Source of the DNA: Rhizoctonia solani
Taxonomy: Eukaryota; Basidiomycota; Agaricomycetes; Cantharellales; Ceratobasidiaceae
Direction of reading: 5' to 3'
DNA length: 64,000 bases
NCBI RefSeq assembly: GCF_016906535.1
Contig: NC_057376.1
Coordinates: 1,612,001 to 1,676,000, forward strand
A model generated the notes under the pieces. That model was not told where the DNA came from and did no database searches. It saw only the letters and a program-made list of their open reading frames with translations. Shown here one piece after another: positions 38,449-50,069 of the stretch; within the stretch, counting starts at the first letter, position 1, and each line of letters begins with the position of its first letter. The position numbers and the translations under genes were made by a program.

Positions 38449-39265
38449 GTGCGTGGATGTGGGTATATGCGTGTACCCGTACGTGTTCGCGTCTGTTGGG
38501 GAAGGCGACTTTTCGCGAGAGGTTAGAACTAGAAGTCCGTTGTGCGCCCATACCTATCTTGTGCATATTGCTTTGTATGATCCGTGTCGGAGACCTGTGC
38601 CCATTCCTAGCTTTTTCTCGGTCCTTGCTCGACTCCATGGATCCTCGCGACACCACGTTGCCTATCGTTCGTTCGCTCGCTCTGGCACATAAACTATCGA
38701 TATTCTACCCCGCCACGATGTCGAGAATAGCCTATTCAAGCGTAGCACGCAAATCGCTTCATCAGTATTCTCTCTTTTGTCCCGAGGGAAGTTACAAAGA
38801 CAAAGAAAAGATGGATGCTGATGCGCGCTAATGAAAGATTGTTCGTATCATATCACATCTGTCAGTGCATGCTTCTCGTGCCGAGCCCCGCGCCAGGTCG
38901 TACGAGTGCGAAACGTGGAGGCACGCGGTGTCCATCGTTCAGAAAGATGATTCTATCGAGCCGCCACATGGCTATCGCCGCTCCAGTCCTTGGTGTCCTG
39001 TTGTGTATCATTTACACACAGATGGCGGGGGTATAGTATAGGATTTCAGTCACTCCAGGAATCATGCCGGGCGAAGATATGCCAATCGGTAATTATTCAA
39101 CAGTTGTCGATGTGTAATGTATGTCAACAAAGGCCAGGCACATCAAATGTCCAAGATGGTGTTTGTGATGAATGATAGGTGAGGTGATGGCAGGGTATCG
39201 GTGCCAATGTCACAGGCAGACTCCAACCACAATTTTGAAAGAAAAAAGGTCCGGGGAATATGTCC
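38449..39265. other. Convergent intergenic region
   Basis: Between the 3' end of PPG1 and the 3' end of the first aspartic protease. No supported gene; the several short open frames show no recognisable motif. Confidence 0.5.
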
Positions 39266-41492
39266 TTAAACGGAGTGGAACACGAGACACACGCACAAGC
39301 CTATCATTTGCCAAATCGATAAGACTGATAGACGAGTGCTTAACAACGACATGGCACTATTGCTTGCGCCACCAGCATGGGCACTCCTTGCATTAGTTGC
39401 TATATTGCGTGAACAGTCGTAAGCGCAATTGCCCAAGGTCGCGGTCGTCGGCATCCGGGAGAATTAGGACGGAACATGTCGGATCAGTAATCGATGTATA
39501 CATTGCATATAGCCGTGCCGTGCACCGACTTACCATTGGTACTCAATGGAACCGGCTCACCCTTGAGGCCCACACTTGACAACTGGGCAAATCCGACCGC
39601 CGGTGGGTCGTACCTGAAAACCGAGTACACGTTCTTCTGTTCTCACACGAGCATGTTGGGAATAGAGGTCAGAGGCTGAAACCAAGGACTCGAGGCAATG
39701 AATAGAGGTTATTTACCAGAAAAGAAGCGCCAATATACCCTTGGAAGGAGGTAAGATATTATTTTTAAGTTGAATGAACTTCTGATGGCGACGAGAGGCG
39801 CTTTGTAATCAGAGACTTACATTGGGGAATTTGAGCGTTATCCGGGTCTCCCAAGCTCGTCTCGAAGACCGCCCCGACGCATGTGTTGGGAGTGCTGGTA
39901 GTAAGCACAAAATCATCTGATGACATTGCCCATGCGCGACCCCCGAAATTTAGAGTCGACTGAGGTCGATTCGCTTGTCAGCCTGATTGCGTACCGAAAA
40001 GTAAAAGCGCGGGTGGAGTCTTACCTCGACGCGCTGTGAACATGCTTGCTCGCCAGGAAGAACGTAAGTCCATGACCAGTTTGTTAATATCCCTCGGACT
40101 TACGCAGTGTCCAAAAGCCTTCTAGCACCCCTTCGGCTTGTTTTGCCCCAGGAATTGCGGCGTACAGTTTCCTAACCGCACTTGGAGGCCCGCCAACTTA
40201 TGCAAATAGCGATATTAGCTTTCACGGAAATTACCCGCGTAGGTCGGGTCTTAGACTTACTCAATGACGTTGCGGTGTCGATCGCGGCTAGTGCGGCCGA
40301 TGTGTCTGAGGCGACGGTCGAGATCTCATTTCCGTTCACGGTAATGGCTAGGAAAAATCACGGGCGTTAGTCATACTGGTGAGCTAAATCTGACAGGAAC
40401 AGAAACTCTGGGACGGTCGCAAAATGTCCTTCTGGCCGAACTTACAATGGATTGGAATCGCCCAAAAAGTGGGGTTTGAAGCATACGGTAGCGAGACAAA
40501 CTCGATGTCACCAGTGTACAGGGCCTCGTTGGTACCTCCCAAGATGAATTCCCCACCAAATTCAGCATCGCTTGCAGAAGAAATATTGCCATATCTATTG
40601 CCGCCGGTCAGCTCGGTTGCAATACTGCCGAACTGCGGCCGTCGGTCTTTTGGCAGAATCATTGGCTTACCTCGTCATCCAAAAGCTCATCACGGGTTCA
40701 TCCCATTGGTTGTTGGAGACGAGGGTTTCCCAGAATGGTGTTGCTTGAGATGCAGCCAGGTTCTAACCGGAAATTCAATCCCGTAGTGGTGCCGCTCTAC
40801 TCGGAGATCACACACCTTGAATCCTAGGCCCATTAGTCCTGCAATATTACCCGGAACCGGTGTCCCTAGCGTGTAATTCACGAGTCCCCAGATTTGGTTC
40901 TGAACGGTAAAAGCGGGAGATGACCCAATGGACACCACATCATTTACAAGTGACCCTCTAACAGATCCGATTCCATAGGCGATTGAGAACGACGAAGAGG
41001 AAGGTTGTAGAGTTGATGAGGTAGCGGGATCTATTTTCTTCCCTGTACAAGGGGCGCACGCAACACTTTGTAGCCACATATCAGAAGAACCGGTATCTAG
41101 AATAAAATACAGTGATGTTGGTGAGTAACTATCATGACCGTTATTGTGGGTAAACACTTACCAAGAATAACCGCGTATGACTGAGGCGGCGTTCCAACCT
41201 CCACCGAAGCATAGTACATGACATCCATATTCTGGTTTACCATGTCCTCTTGGATTATGTTGCTCCTGGTGCTATAACTCGTGCTACCATACTTTCCCCC
41301 ATACTTTTCCTGTAGGCCTTTTCTCTCCGCAGCGAAGTTGAGGGTGGGATGCGATTTACCTCGGCGGATAAGAGAGGCTGAAGAGACTGATACTGCCTTA
41401 CGAGGGCGTGGTACAGCATGTGCTTCTATCTCATTTATCAAGCAAGTAAAAACCAGGAGCCATAGCGCAGTAGAAAATGTCCGAAAATTCAT
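39266..41492 (-). CDS. Secreted pepsin-like aspartic protease, copy 1
   Basis: A1-family aspartic endopeptidase. The ATG at 41492 starts a clear signal peptide (TALWLLVFTCLINEIEA) followed by a propeptide. MYYASVEVGTPPQSYAVILG is joined by an intron to DTGSSDMWLQS, the first catalytic Asp. The flap region YGIGSVRGSL follows, then GLMGLGF and FGGEFILGGTNEALYTGDIE near 40560. The second catalytic motif reads AAIDTATSL (about 40275), where Ala replaces the usual Gly of DTG. Later exons: GGPPSAVRKLYAAIPGA, LNFGGRAWAMSSDDF, CVGAVFETSLGDPD, YLQGYIGASFL and VYSVFRYDPPAVGFAQLS (39600). A last exon, ending at 39266, is Ser/Gly-rich followed by a hydrophobic stretch, as in GPI-anchored yapsins. Adjacent paralogue shares the intron just before the first DTG. 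Confidence 0.85.
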
Positions 41493-41809
41493 AAATGAGC
41501 GACTGGGTCATGGACTAGCACAAGTTTACCAAACTGTGTAACATTTATCAATTAGCTGTCAATTCCATGGTCAGCCGCCCCTGGCCGATCAAGAACCCTG
41601 AGAAGACGATCGAGGCAGACAATGTCCACAATAGTCGTAGACCTAGTTTCAAGCTAAATATTGTTACGCCATGGTTGTAATCGCACATTGGGTCTGAATC
41701 ACTGTTGGCTCTAAAAACGAGATTTTCAACTACTATGACTGAACATATTATAGACTAATGACCGAGAATGCAACGACAGTGTCATAAAAGAGCAGAATCT
41801 CGTGTGGTA
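41493..41809. other. Spacer between tandem aspartic proteases
   Basis: 317 bases without a gene. It holds the promoter of copy 1 and the 3' flank of copy 2. Confidence 0.5.
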
Positions 41810-43717
41810 TCAGAAAATCAAGGTAAAGGCCCCAAGAAGCAGTGGGACGAAAGCTACTGCGGTATTCATGCCCATTGTGGATATGCCTCCATTTGGCGAT
41901 GGCCCCGAGGTGCTAAACGTTGGAGCAACAACTGAAGTGCTTGAAATGTTGCGCACAGCGGTGGGGGTTGGAGCAGTGGTCGGAATGGGCTGTTGCAGAA
42001 GGGCCCCTCCAGCGGCAGCGGAGAGCTGCGCGAACCCAACTGACGGAGGCTGGTATCGGAAAACGGAGTAAACGTTTTTCTATAAACGAGGAGTGAGGCC
42101 TGTATCGAAAGGATCTTTTCTATGCCCTTACCAGGAATGCATCACCCACAATCCCTGTCAAGCAAGAAATATGTAAGCACCAATTAGGAGAACAGGGTAT
42201 GATATAATGCCTCACACTGGGGTACGTCTGGATTCCCAAGCCCGCCCATGCTGACTTCGAAGATTGCACCAACACAAACGCTTGGATTAGTTGTCGCCAG
42301 TATGAGATCGGTTGGCTCTATAGGCCAGGTACGGCCACCAAAATTGAGAGTAATCTGTTAAATTTATGGATTGATGAACCGAGCGCGTGGATCAGTGACC
42401 ATACTTACGCTGACAACTTGATTGCAAGCTATAAGAAAATTAGCGATGGATTGGCACGTCTAGACCCATATGATACATACGAAATACCCAATACCGCTCC
42501 AGGTTGCCTGTTCCCTTTCGGGCATTAGGGACTTGGCTGTAAATCTCAGCAACGATATCGGGCGGGCCACCAACTATTTCGCAACGTTAAAATAGTGAGG
42601 CGCAAAAGATAGGAAACGACGAACTCAGACTTGTGCCGGTGTCAATAGCGGCAAGTGAAGTGACCCCGAGGTTGGTGATAGTTATAGGCGGCCCCCCGTT
42701 GACGGTTATTTCTGAGTTCAGTTTCATAGATATTGGTACAAGTCGCAATTTGAGTAAAATAGTATACTTACGCCTAAGAGGTATTGACCAGTATGCCTGA
42801 ACACTAGAAGGCATATCGATATACTCGACTTCACCCGTGTATAACGATGCATTCAAACCTCCCATTCGGAACTCCCCACCATATTCTTCTACTCGCACGG
42901 TAGAGATATTACCAAATCTAAAAAACATGAGTACATAAACCCGGCTTGGAAAAAAAAGGTTTACCTCGTCATCCAGAAGCTCATGAGCGGCTGAGACCAT
43001 CTCCCACTCGTTACAAGGGCCTCCCAGAATGGGACTGACTCAGTATTAGATAACCTCTTGAGTAAGAATCGTTGGAAATTACCGATCCTTTGTCGCACGT
43101 CATAACGAACCTGGAATGCCAACCCAAGTAACCCCGCCGATCTCCCGTTCAACAATACACCCGATGCCTGTGTGACCAACCCCATAACTTGGTTGTCGAC
43201 CGCGAACCCACCTATCTCTACATGATCCGAGACGATGGTGCCTTGCACAGATCCAGAGCCATAACGAATCGAAAATGGTCTGCCTGTTTGTTGCAAGGAG
43301 GAGGATGTAGTGCTGATTTTGGCTCCATCACAGGCTACACAGGCTTCACTTTGAAACCATAGGTCCGAGGATCCGGTGTCTTTGTTATTACTTGTGAGAA
43401 ACTCCGAGGAGGAAAGATGATTTCGGAGCAGACTCACCAAGCGCAACCCCGTAAGCAGTTGGCGGCGTTCCGACGTTCATGAAAGCGTAATAAGACAAGT
43501 CTCCGTTTTGGTTGACCATCGACACGCCACCCTCGTTCTGTCGGGGCCGAATGGTGATTGCCCCGTTCGTGTGATATTTTGCGTCCAAGGCATCACGTTG
43601 CGCAGCCAAGTCATCGGGAGAGAAAATTCCGGTGTGGGAGCGACGGATTAGCGGAATATGAACCGATGGCGTTGCGGTTGCCGCTGACGCAAGAGATAAT
43701 AGCAGTAGCGATTTCAT
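41810..43717 (-). CDS. Secreted pepsin-like aspartic protease, copy 2 (yapsin-like)
   Basis: Paralogue of the gene downstream on the same strand. Met at 43717 starts a short signal peptide (MKSLLLLSLASAATA). The propeptide and YYAFMNVGTPPTAYGVALG are joined across an intron to DTGSSDLWFQSEACVAC. Then come YGSGSVQGT, SAGLLGLAFQ, YGGEFRMGGLNASLYTGEVE (42880) and AAIDTGTSL (42625), the intact second catalytic motif. Further exons give GGPPDIVAEIYSQVPNA, LNFGGRTWPIE, CVGAIFEVSMGG and VYSVFRYQPPSVGFAQLS. The C terminus is a Thr/Ser/Pro-rich stalk followed by TAVAFVPLLLGAFTLIF and a stop at 41810, the pattern of a GPI-attachment signal. Divergent from the CIA30 gene with 169 bases between starts. 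Confidence 0.9.
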
Positions 43718-43886
43718 GATGTGCCCTGGGCTTGTCGTCGTGTGAGGTGAGGAAGCTGTGAGGCAAAGGCCAAGTCGATCCATGACGTGAACTTAGGCCG
43801 TGTCACGTGAAGGTGATCTTGGCGTTGATCGATGTGTACGTATGCCCTGGATGGCACTGTGATCTGCGTGTACGCTCTAGCCTTGC

Positions 43887-44548
43887 ATGATGTCTATTTT
43901 AATCTTTCCGCCATGGTGTTTCAGCGACTGGGAGACAGTGGATGACCGCATACGTGGTGGCAAATCGGTTTCAACGCTTCAAGAGCGCAATGCAGGCGAC
44001 GGAGTATGGTTTAGTGGAACGCTAGGTTCAGACTCAGCCTACAGGCCAAGAGCTTTACTACTCGCCACTAACTCTGGAACTTCGCAACAGACACAACCGC
44101 GCTCGGCGGTGCTGGATTTGCCTCCCAGCGCTTCCGCTTTAGCAATAACTTGCTTCGTCTCCCGAGGCCGGAATACCAAGGGATACGTGTAACACTCTCC
44201 CCACAACCGATCGCCTTACACAATCCCCGCGACTTCACGCTTGTTTTGAACACTGAGCCCATCACATACCGGCCAGACGGTCGCGTAGAAAGTCGGGTCG
44301 CCTGGGAAGCTACGTTCACAGATTCCGCCCCGTCTTGCTACTTTGCCATTTGTCACGTTTCGCGCAACCTATCGAGGCAGACTCGTTGACCCTGCGCCGG
44401 TATTTGATCCTCTATTATATACGACTTATCTTTGATGTGTCGCTCGGCGTTCGGCAAGCAACACGGGCCCTTCGAGCTGCACGTTTTGAGCGTAGAAGCG
44501 GTAATAAACCCTAGTGCTAACGCTCTGTGGTGGTCCTCTCTTGAATAA
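43887..44548 (+). CDS. CIA30: CIA30-like complex I assembly factor (NDUFAF1 family), frame disrupted
   Basis: CIA30 helps to assemble mitochondrial complex I. ATG 43887 leads to WETVDDRIRGGKSVSTL, the family start, and VWFSGTL. An intron (about 44024-44089) joins to LGGAGFASQRFRFSNN, followed by LPRPEYQGIRVTLSPQP, DFTLVLNTEPITYRPDGR and SRVAWEATF. The frame then changes twice: LPFVTFRATYRGRLVDPAP lies one frame over (44343-44405), and LSLMCRSAFGKQHGPFELHV returns to the earlier frame (44420-44490), ending at TAA 44546. The first change needs one base removed or two added; the second needs one added at about 44410. The gene is either assembled badly or recently broken. No mitochondrial presequence is evident; some fungal paralogues lack one. 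Confidence 0.8.
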
Positions 44549-45357
44549 ATAACTTTATGCATCCACTATAACAAATGTATCCAGTTATCAAGGAATGTAA
44601 TATCGTTATATGCCCGTTTTAGTTGACCTTCGCTATAGATGCTTACTTCGGAGTAATTCACTCTCGTTTACAATTTTTAGATAACACCAGATCTTCTGTC
44701 TATACTCGTTACGTGTGCTCCAGTACACATGTATTAATCGAGTATAGTGACCATAGATATACGGGTTTGCTTCCTGAGTTTCTGGCAACCCTACAAACAC
44801 GAATTTCTAATGCGGTGCATGCGTGCTATTCAGGGCTACCGATCGATAATAATGGCAGCATAAGAAGCACTCACTCTGCGATGGATATTATCTGCTCGAC
44901 AATGAGAGCGCTGATGTGATATGTATTACGAACAATTGATTTCATTATCTGTTCTGTTCAGTAGTTGAGCTGCCCACACACTCCTCCCAAGCTACGAAGC
45001 CGAGTTTCCACTAGTGTACCAATATAGCTCGCCGGCTTCCTATATTGTACCTGATCATACCTATATTACTGATATATGAGGGTCACCCTCGATTTGAAGG
45101 CTGAGGACCTCTGGATCCGATCGTTATGGCCATCAAATGATTCTTCAGCCTCCCAGAACCTACCAACACAAACTACTTGGGATACGATATCTAAGCTGCG
45201 GAACCCTAGTTTATAACAGTTTAAACAGCGCGCATTCATTTCATATAAACTTCAAATATACATAGGTTAATACAGCCAACTACGGATACCGCATAAACCG
45301 CCGGATTATGCGGCATTGATAGTATAATGACAAGTATAACAATATTCTTTCAATATT
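44549..45357. other. Intergenic region, AT-rich
   Basis: Convergent 3' flanks of the CIA30 gene and the zinc-finger gene. No supported gene. It contains the hairpin listed separately. Confidence 0.5.
45289..45313. repeat. Perfect 8-bp inverted repeat with GC-rich loop
   Basis: CCGCATAA (45289-45296) and TTATGCGG (45306-45313) are exact inverse complements around a 9-base loop, in an otherwise AT-rich stretch just beyond the stop of the zinc-finger gene. It could be a binding site or a 3' hairpin; function unknown. Confidence 0.5.
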
Positions 45358-46215
45358 CTATTTGGAACCGCCAGCACTCCCAGTACACTGAGTGACAACC
45401 AGATGTCGCTGAACCTAAACAAGGGTGAGACATGATCATCATGCTAACAGCCGAACTCACTGCATCCTTCCTACTGAACGAACGCTGGCAATTGGGACAT
45501 TTATGAGGGCGCTCGCTCTACATACAAGGTATACGTGCTTAGTAACACTAACAGGCTGCTGAATGCGCTTTCTCACCTTGTGCGTCTCTAGGTGTCTCTT
45601 CAAATCATGGGCCCGTGCGAACCCAGAGTCACAATGTTCGCATACATGGGGCCGCTCCGTCAAGGGGCCGGGAGGCGCATACGGCGAAGGCTGACCGGGA
45701 GGAAGACCGCTATAAATATCATGAGTATTATATCTTCCGGTTTATAATTTTAGAACTTGCAGTGGAACTCGAATCGCGTTGGCAGGAGGAACTGGTAGGT
45801 AGCTACTACCCGTCTCGGCAGCGTAAGGCTGTGGGGGGATTGGTCGTGGTTGTGGGGCCCGGGCCCCTTCTGGAGGTGCATAACGATGCCCCGGCGACGC
45901 CGAGGGGAACGGCGTGAACTCGGGCAAAGTGCTTGTACGCTGTCGTTCTCTATATGCCGGATCGTCCATCGAGCTGGGATGGCCTGATCTGCGTGTATTC
46001 GCATCGTCTGCGGCCCGGTAACGCTGAGAGCTACCATGAGCCACACCTAGATCTTGTTGAGGAGGCGTATTCCCAGAATTTGGTCTTGACCGGCTGTCCC
46101 GGGCTGCAGGAAAAGCTTGAAAGGGTGGAAGATCGCCGTCAGGACCAGATGTACTTAAACCAGAGCCGGATCCATAGTAGGTGCTGTCGTGCGATGAGTT
46201 GTGTGGGTGAGACAT
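45358..46215 (-). CDS. C2H2 zinc-finger protein
   Basis: Predicted DNA-binding factor with two C-terminal zinc fingers. The Met at 46215 starts a disordered, Pro/Ser/Tyr/Gly-rich region of about 150 residues (MSHPHNSSHDSTYYGSGSG). After an intron (about 45716-45763) the first finger reads RPHVCEHCDSGFARAHDLKRH, C-x2-C-x12-H. The second reads PHKCPNCQRSFSRKDA and, across an intron, VQRHLVVTQC, in which the final ligand is Cys rather than His. The linker between fingers is interrupted by an intron at about 45511-45575. The stop is at 45358. The frame is open upstream of the chosen Met to 46482, so a longer N terminus is possible. Target genes unknown. Confidence 0.85.
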
Positions 46216-47751
46216 TGTGAGATGGCGAAGAGAACTCCGACATAGAATCCTTTTTATGCACACATTGGGCGTCGAATTTTCTGAAAATGGTGTCTCTACA
46301 AATTGCCTACAAGGTTGGAAGAGTTTGTCACTCCAGCCTAGTTCTCCTTTTTCGACCAGCTCGTATGTTCCTATCAATACATTAGTTAGGCTATTCGTGT
46401 AATAGCAAGGTACTTTCTTCCAGCCGTTCGGCGCCGACCAAACCCGAGGAGCGCTACTGAAACACAACGTTCTAGTCACCACTGCATAGCGTAACCTTGA
46501 CCGCCGTATGATGGTGAGTCAAAATTCGAACTTGTAGCCAAGGGCATGGAGACCAGGGTTCTGGGGCTTGCGACCGCCACGAAGAACCCGTTAATGCTCC
46601 CGCCAGAGTGGGGCCGATTCCCAAGCAGCCTTGCCAAATCTGTAGATCATACAACTTGATATGAGTCTAAAATGATTCGCGCTGCTGCCTGAGTGAGAAC
46701 TTCAACGGTAAACAGCATGACCAAAATGCAGATCCTACTAATATACCTCTAGCCCTGACCCCTAATCATGTCGTCTGGTTGCGCTAAATTATACTAGGAA
46801 ATATGTTAGATAACAATTTATAAATTGACTGGCCTGGAATAATAATACTGTTAAACAATTTCCTTTTTAGTAGGTTATTCAATCCGACGGCTTGAGCCTA
46901 AAGGGAACGAACTTAGGCCGGCTTTGTTGAGATGAGGCCTCACGCATTAGTATGTAGTGATTACGACACCCAGAGTTGGTCAGGGTGGATCGATTTACCG
47001 CAGAACTGATAAGTAGTACGCCACTGGTCCCTGAGATTGATCCAGAGCAGTAACTGCCGGCGGTAAGTACGGCACCCAGTCCATTGGGACACCATATCAA
47101 GGCCAATATAGTGAGTCGAAGCGCGTGAAAGTCCAAAGCAGTGCAATTTATTCGGCCGTTACAGGCAAAGATCGTTTCGCTTAGTTGTCAGGGAATCAAA
47201 TACCATGATCCATCCTTAATCAAAGGCTGTTCAAGCTGAGATTAAAGTCAACAGCGGATTTTCAGGCGTCACCCGCAATATATACTTAGTCAATTCGTAT
47301 GAGTGAGCAAACAACCTCGACATCCCATTTGGGGAGGAGCGCGCGCGCGGGAACACGGCCCGTCTGTGAAACAGGGCAAGGAGTGGCGCATTAGATTGAC
47401 AGCCGACAGTCGATACAGTATCATGAAATTATTTTTTCGCCCTCATTTGCGAAACATTCAGCGATTCGTTGGCACTGCTGCAATATAAACTTGGTTTGAT
47501 AACATTGGTAGCAACTAAAATCCCTAAGAAGAATTGCATTTGAAACTGTAGTAGTATTATGATCGCGGCGGAAAATAAATGGACATATGTGCCGCCGAAG
47601 TCAGCGAATATAAATAAACAAATTGAGGATATACAATATTAATCAACGTTAGTAGATATTATAAGATTCCACACTTTGTGTGTACTAACTCCGGTACTAA
47701 AAAGATATGGTTAAGATCGAATATGTTCTCGAATATATAATAGATATGAAC
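46216..47751. other. Gene-poor region upstream of the zinc-finger gene
   Basis: 1.5 kb without a supported gene. The minus strand has open frames at 46472-46654 and 46879-47136; the second begins with a hydrophobic segment resembling a signal peptide and has several Cys, but I see no family motif and no splice partners. The 3' flank of MutY lies at the right edge. Confidence 0.4.
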
Positions 47752-49758
47752 CTACTTTTGTTGTATGACAGCCTCGTTAGGTATCCATCGAGATTCTACA
47801 GGTAAAGCATATTCCGTAGAAGTATCGGCCCGCTTACGCTTCGACTTTACACTTTCCTTGGCCTTACTAGCGTTGTGCAGTGCGCCCAGTTCCGGCGGAT
47901 TGTCGCCATGCCATTCGACTATAGAATACACAACTTCGTATGTTTGTGGATATGTGAGAATATATGAGGAATGCTGCCAATATATTTTGGCGATTGGACC
48001 CGAGCCCCGGAGGAAGAAGATGCCAACAATTTGGGTAAGACTACAGACGGCATCGAGGTCAAAGCGCAGACGCGATCATCCCATCATCGTCTGATGCGTC
48101 GGGTGAGGCTTGGCTGGTGGAGGGTAGGTCGATCGTTGGAAATTCCCAGAGCCCAGCGAGAAGACCTTAATACGAGTTATTCAACCAATACAAAAAAATA
48201 CTCGTAATACTATACCTGTCTCGGGACGTTTGGTCATTAGCCACCACTGGTCTCCACCAGCGCTAGTCCACTTCATGGTACAAACAACGCTTGTTTCAAC
48301 TCGGGCTTTCTTCTTTTCTATCTTCATCGGAAACCGGACCACCGAAAAGCTGGTTGTGGGCAGAGGACTACAAATTCCACATATCTCTTCAATATCGGCA
48401 ACCGGAGGTTTCGTTGTGGTGGTGGTAAGTTTCGAGATCTGGTAACTTGAATTTAGAAATGAAGTAAGTTAAACAATACACTACCGACCTCATTCGCCGC
48501 GCATCCAGCACTCAAAGGGCATTCCCCGCATGACGGATTGGTGGGCTTGCATACTGTGCTTCCTAATTCTATAAGTGCTTGGTTAATGTTTCCAGGTAGT
48601 GCGCCAATAGAGTCTGTATCGGTGTTAACTGGCCCTCGACCAGCACTGTCGCAGCACCCCAAAGGATATCAAGGGCTTGTTTAGACTTAGGGTTAGCGTA
48701 TAGTGCAAGAGCGCGTGATAAGAGCCTCTGGACATTGCCGTCAAGCTGATCAATGATGAAGAGTAAGGGACAGAAAATGGGAAGAAGAATGTTAGTCAGT
48801 CGTTACAGGGCTGAAATTTGAGAAACTCACCACTGGTGCTTTTATTCCATAAGCGATAGACGCTACTGCGCCTGTGAAAACATCAAAGACAAAGATGTTA
48901 GCGTTGGCGATTTACAAAGGCCTGGGCCAGTATTGGGGGCAATCGGATCACTCATACCTGCAGTATACCGCCCCATTCCAGGGACTTCTTTCTGCATTAC
49001 CCTGGCATCTTCTGGGATATGACCACCATATGTCTCCTTTACTTTTTTAGCAGCAGCGAGAAGGAATCCTGCCCTGCGGTAGTAACCCAGACCTTTCCAG
49101 AGGGCGTGCACATCAGCCAGCTCTGCAGCCGCCAATGTCTCGAGTGTCGGGAATCTGAGGTTAGCTGCGGTAAGGGCTCTGTTCGTTTAAAACTTTTATC
49201 GAGGTTCTTACTTTTCTAGCCATCGGTTGTAATACGGTATCACCGTAGCCACTTGCGTCTGTTGAAGCATAATCTACGAAATTCATAGTCAGTTATAAGT
49301 AAATGGAAGAATCGACGTCACTGGACATATACCTCTGATACAAGCACTTCGTATGCTCTCTGTCCCCTCTCCTGTTTTGCCAAATTAGGATCATAAACCT
49401 TGCGCCACGGCATCCCACGAACATCTCGCTGATTTTCAAACCAGTCTAAGAGTGCAGGGACATAAGGTAATAAGCGTGTGGGATCATGCCGTGAAGTAGC
49501 ATGGGATTTCTCGACCGGGCCCGGGGCTTCCAGGGCATCGGTGCTTGCACTCTTCACTTTCTTGGGACCACGCGCAGCCTTTGTTGATCTTGAGATCACG
49601 CGTTTCCTCTTGGAGGCGGGCGCCAATTCCCTATCCTCTTCCTCCGAGCTATCAGTTATCGTGATGGGTTCGGTATATACGTCTTCATGTTCAGATCCGT
49701 CTATGTCGATTGCTATGTAATTGACCTTTTTCACGGCTCGAGATGACCGGCGAGACAT
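47752..49758 (-). CDS. MUTYH: Adenine DNA glycosylase MutY/MUTYH
   Basis: Removes adenine mispaired with 8-oxoguanine. Met 49758 opens a basic N terminus with KRKRVISR, a likely nuclear signal. The catalytic domain follows: LLDWFENQRDVRGMPWR, then across an intron IMLQQTQVATVIPYYNRW, LWKGLGYYRRA and the HhH VPGMGRYTAG. APVLDGNVQRLLSRALAL holds the catalytic Asp (about 48745). The Fe-S cluster loop is CKPTNPSCGECPLSAGC (C-x6-C-x2-C-x5-C, 48490-48545). The C-terminal NUDIX-like 8-oxoG recognition domain has VVCTMKW, GGDQWWLMTKRPETG, LLAGLWEFP and HIFSHIH..YEVVYSIVEWHG, ending VESRWIPNEAVIQQK at 47752. The frame slips by one base at 48061-48063 and again at 47943-47945, both in runs of three identical bases. 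Confidence 0.92.
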
Positions 49759-50069
49759 GGGGAGAGTTCGGCGCTTAGTTGATTAGGGTCGGTCGTCTCG
49801 TTACCAGCATTTGTAGTCAGCGCTTACGGCATAATAGACACATTGTACATCTTAACCTCGGTCCAAATAAGTCAGCTGTCCCTATTTGTGTATGAATCAA
49901 TGATCAACCTGTTGTTCTGCCCGGGCACTCTGCCGATGACAATAGAATGTAATAGGGACCCAATGAACGCGTGTGCACTTTCGGCAGTCTCCTTCAAACA
50001 ACGCCCACCTTCATCACTGCTCTCTACCTCACACTAATCGAATAGCTTGAACAACCACCATCGCCCGCA
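49759..50069. promoter_or_regulatory. Divergent promoter, MutY / intradiol dioxygenase
   Basis: 311 bases between two divergent start codons. No TATA box or other element recognised. Confidence 0.45.

Noticed and set aside
44623..44919. 98-codon open frame on the plus strand
   Set aside because: No motif and atypical composition, in AT-rich intergenic DNA.
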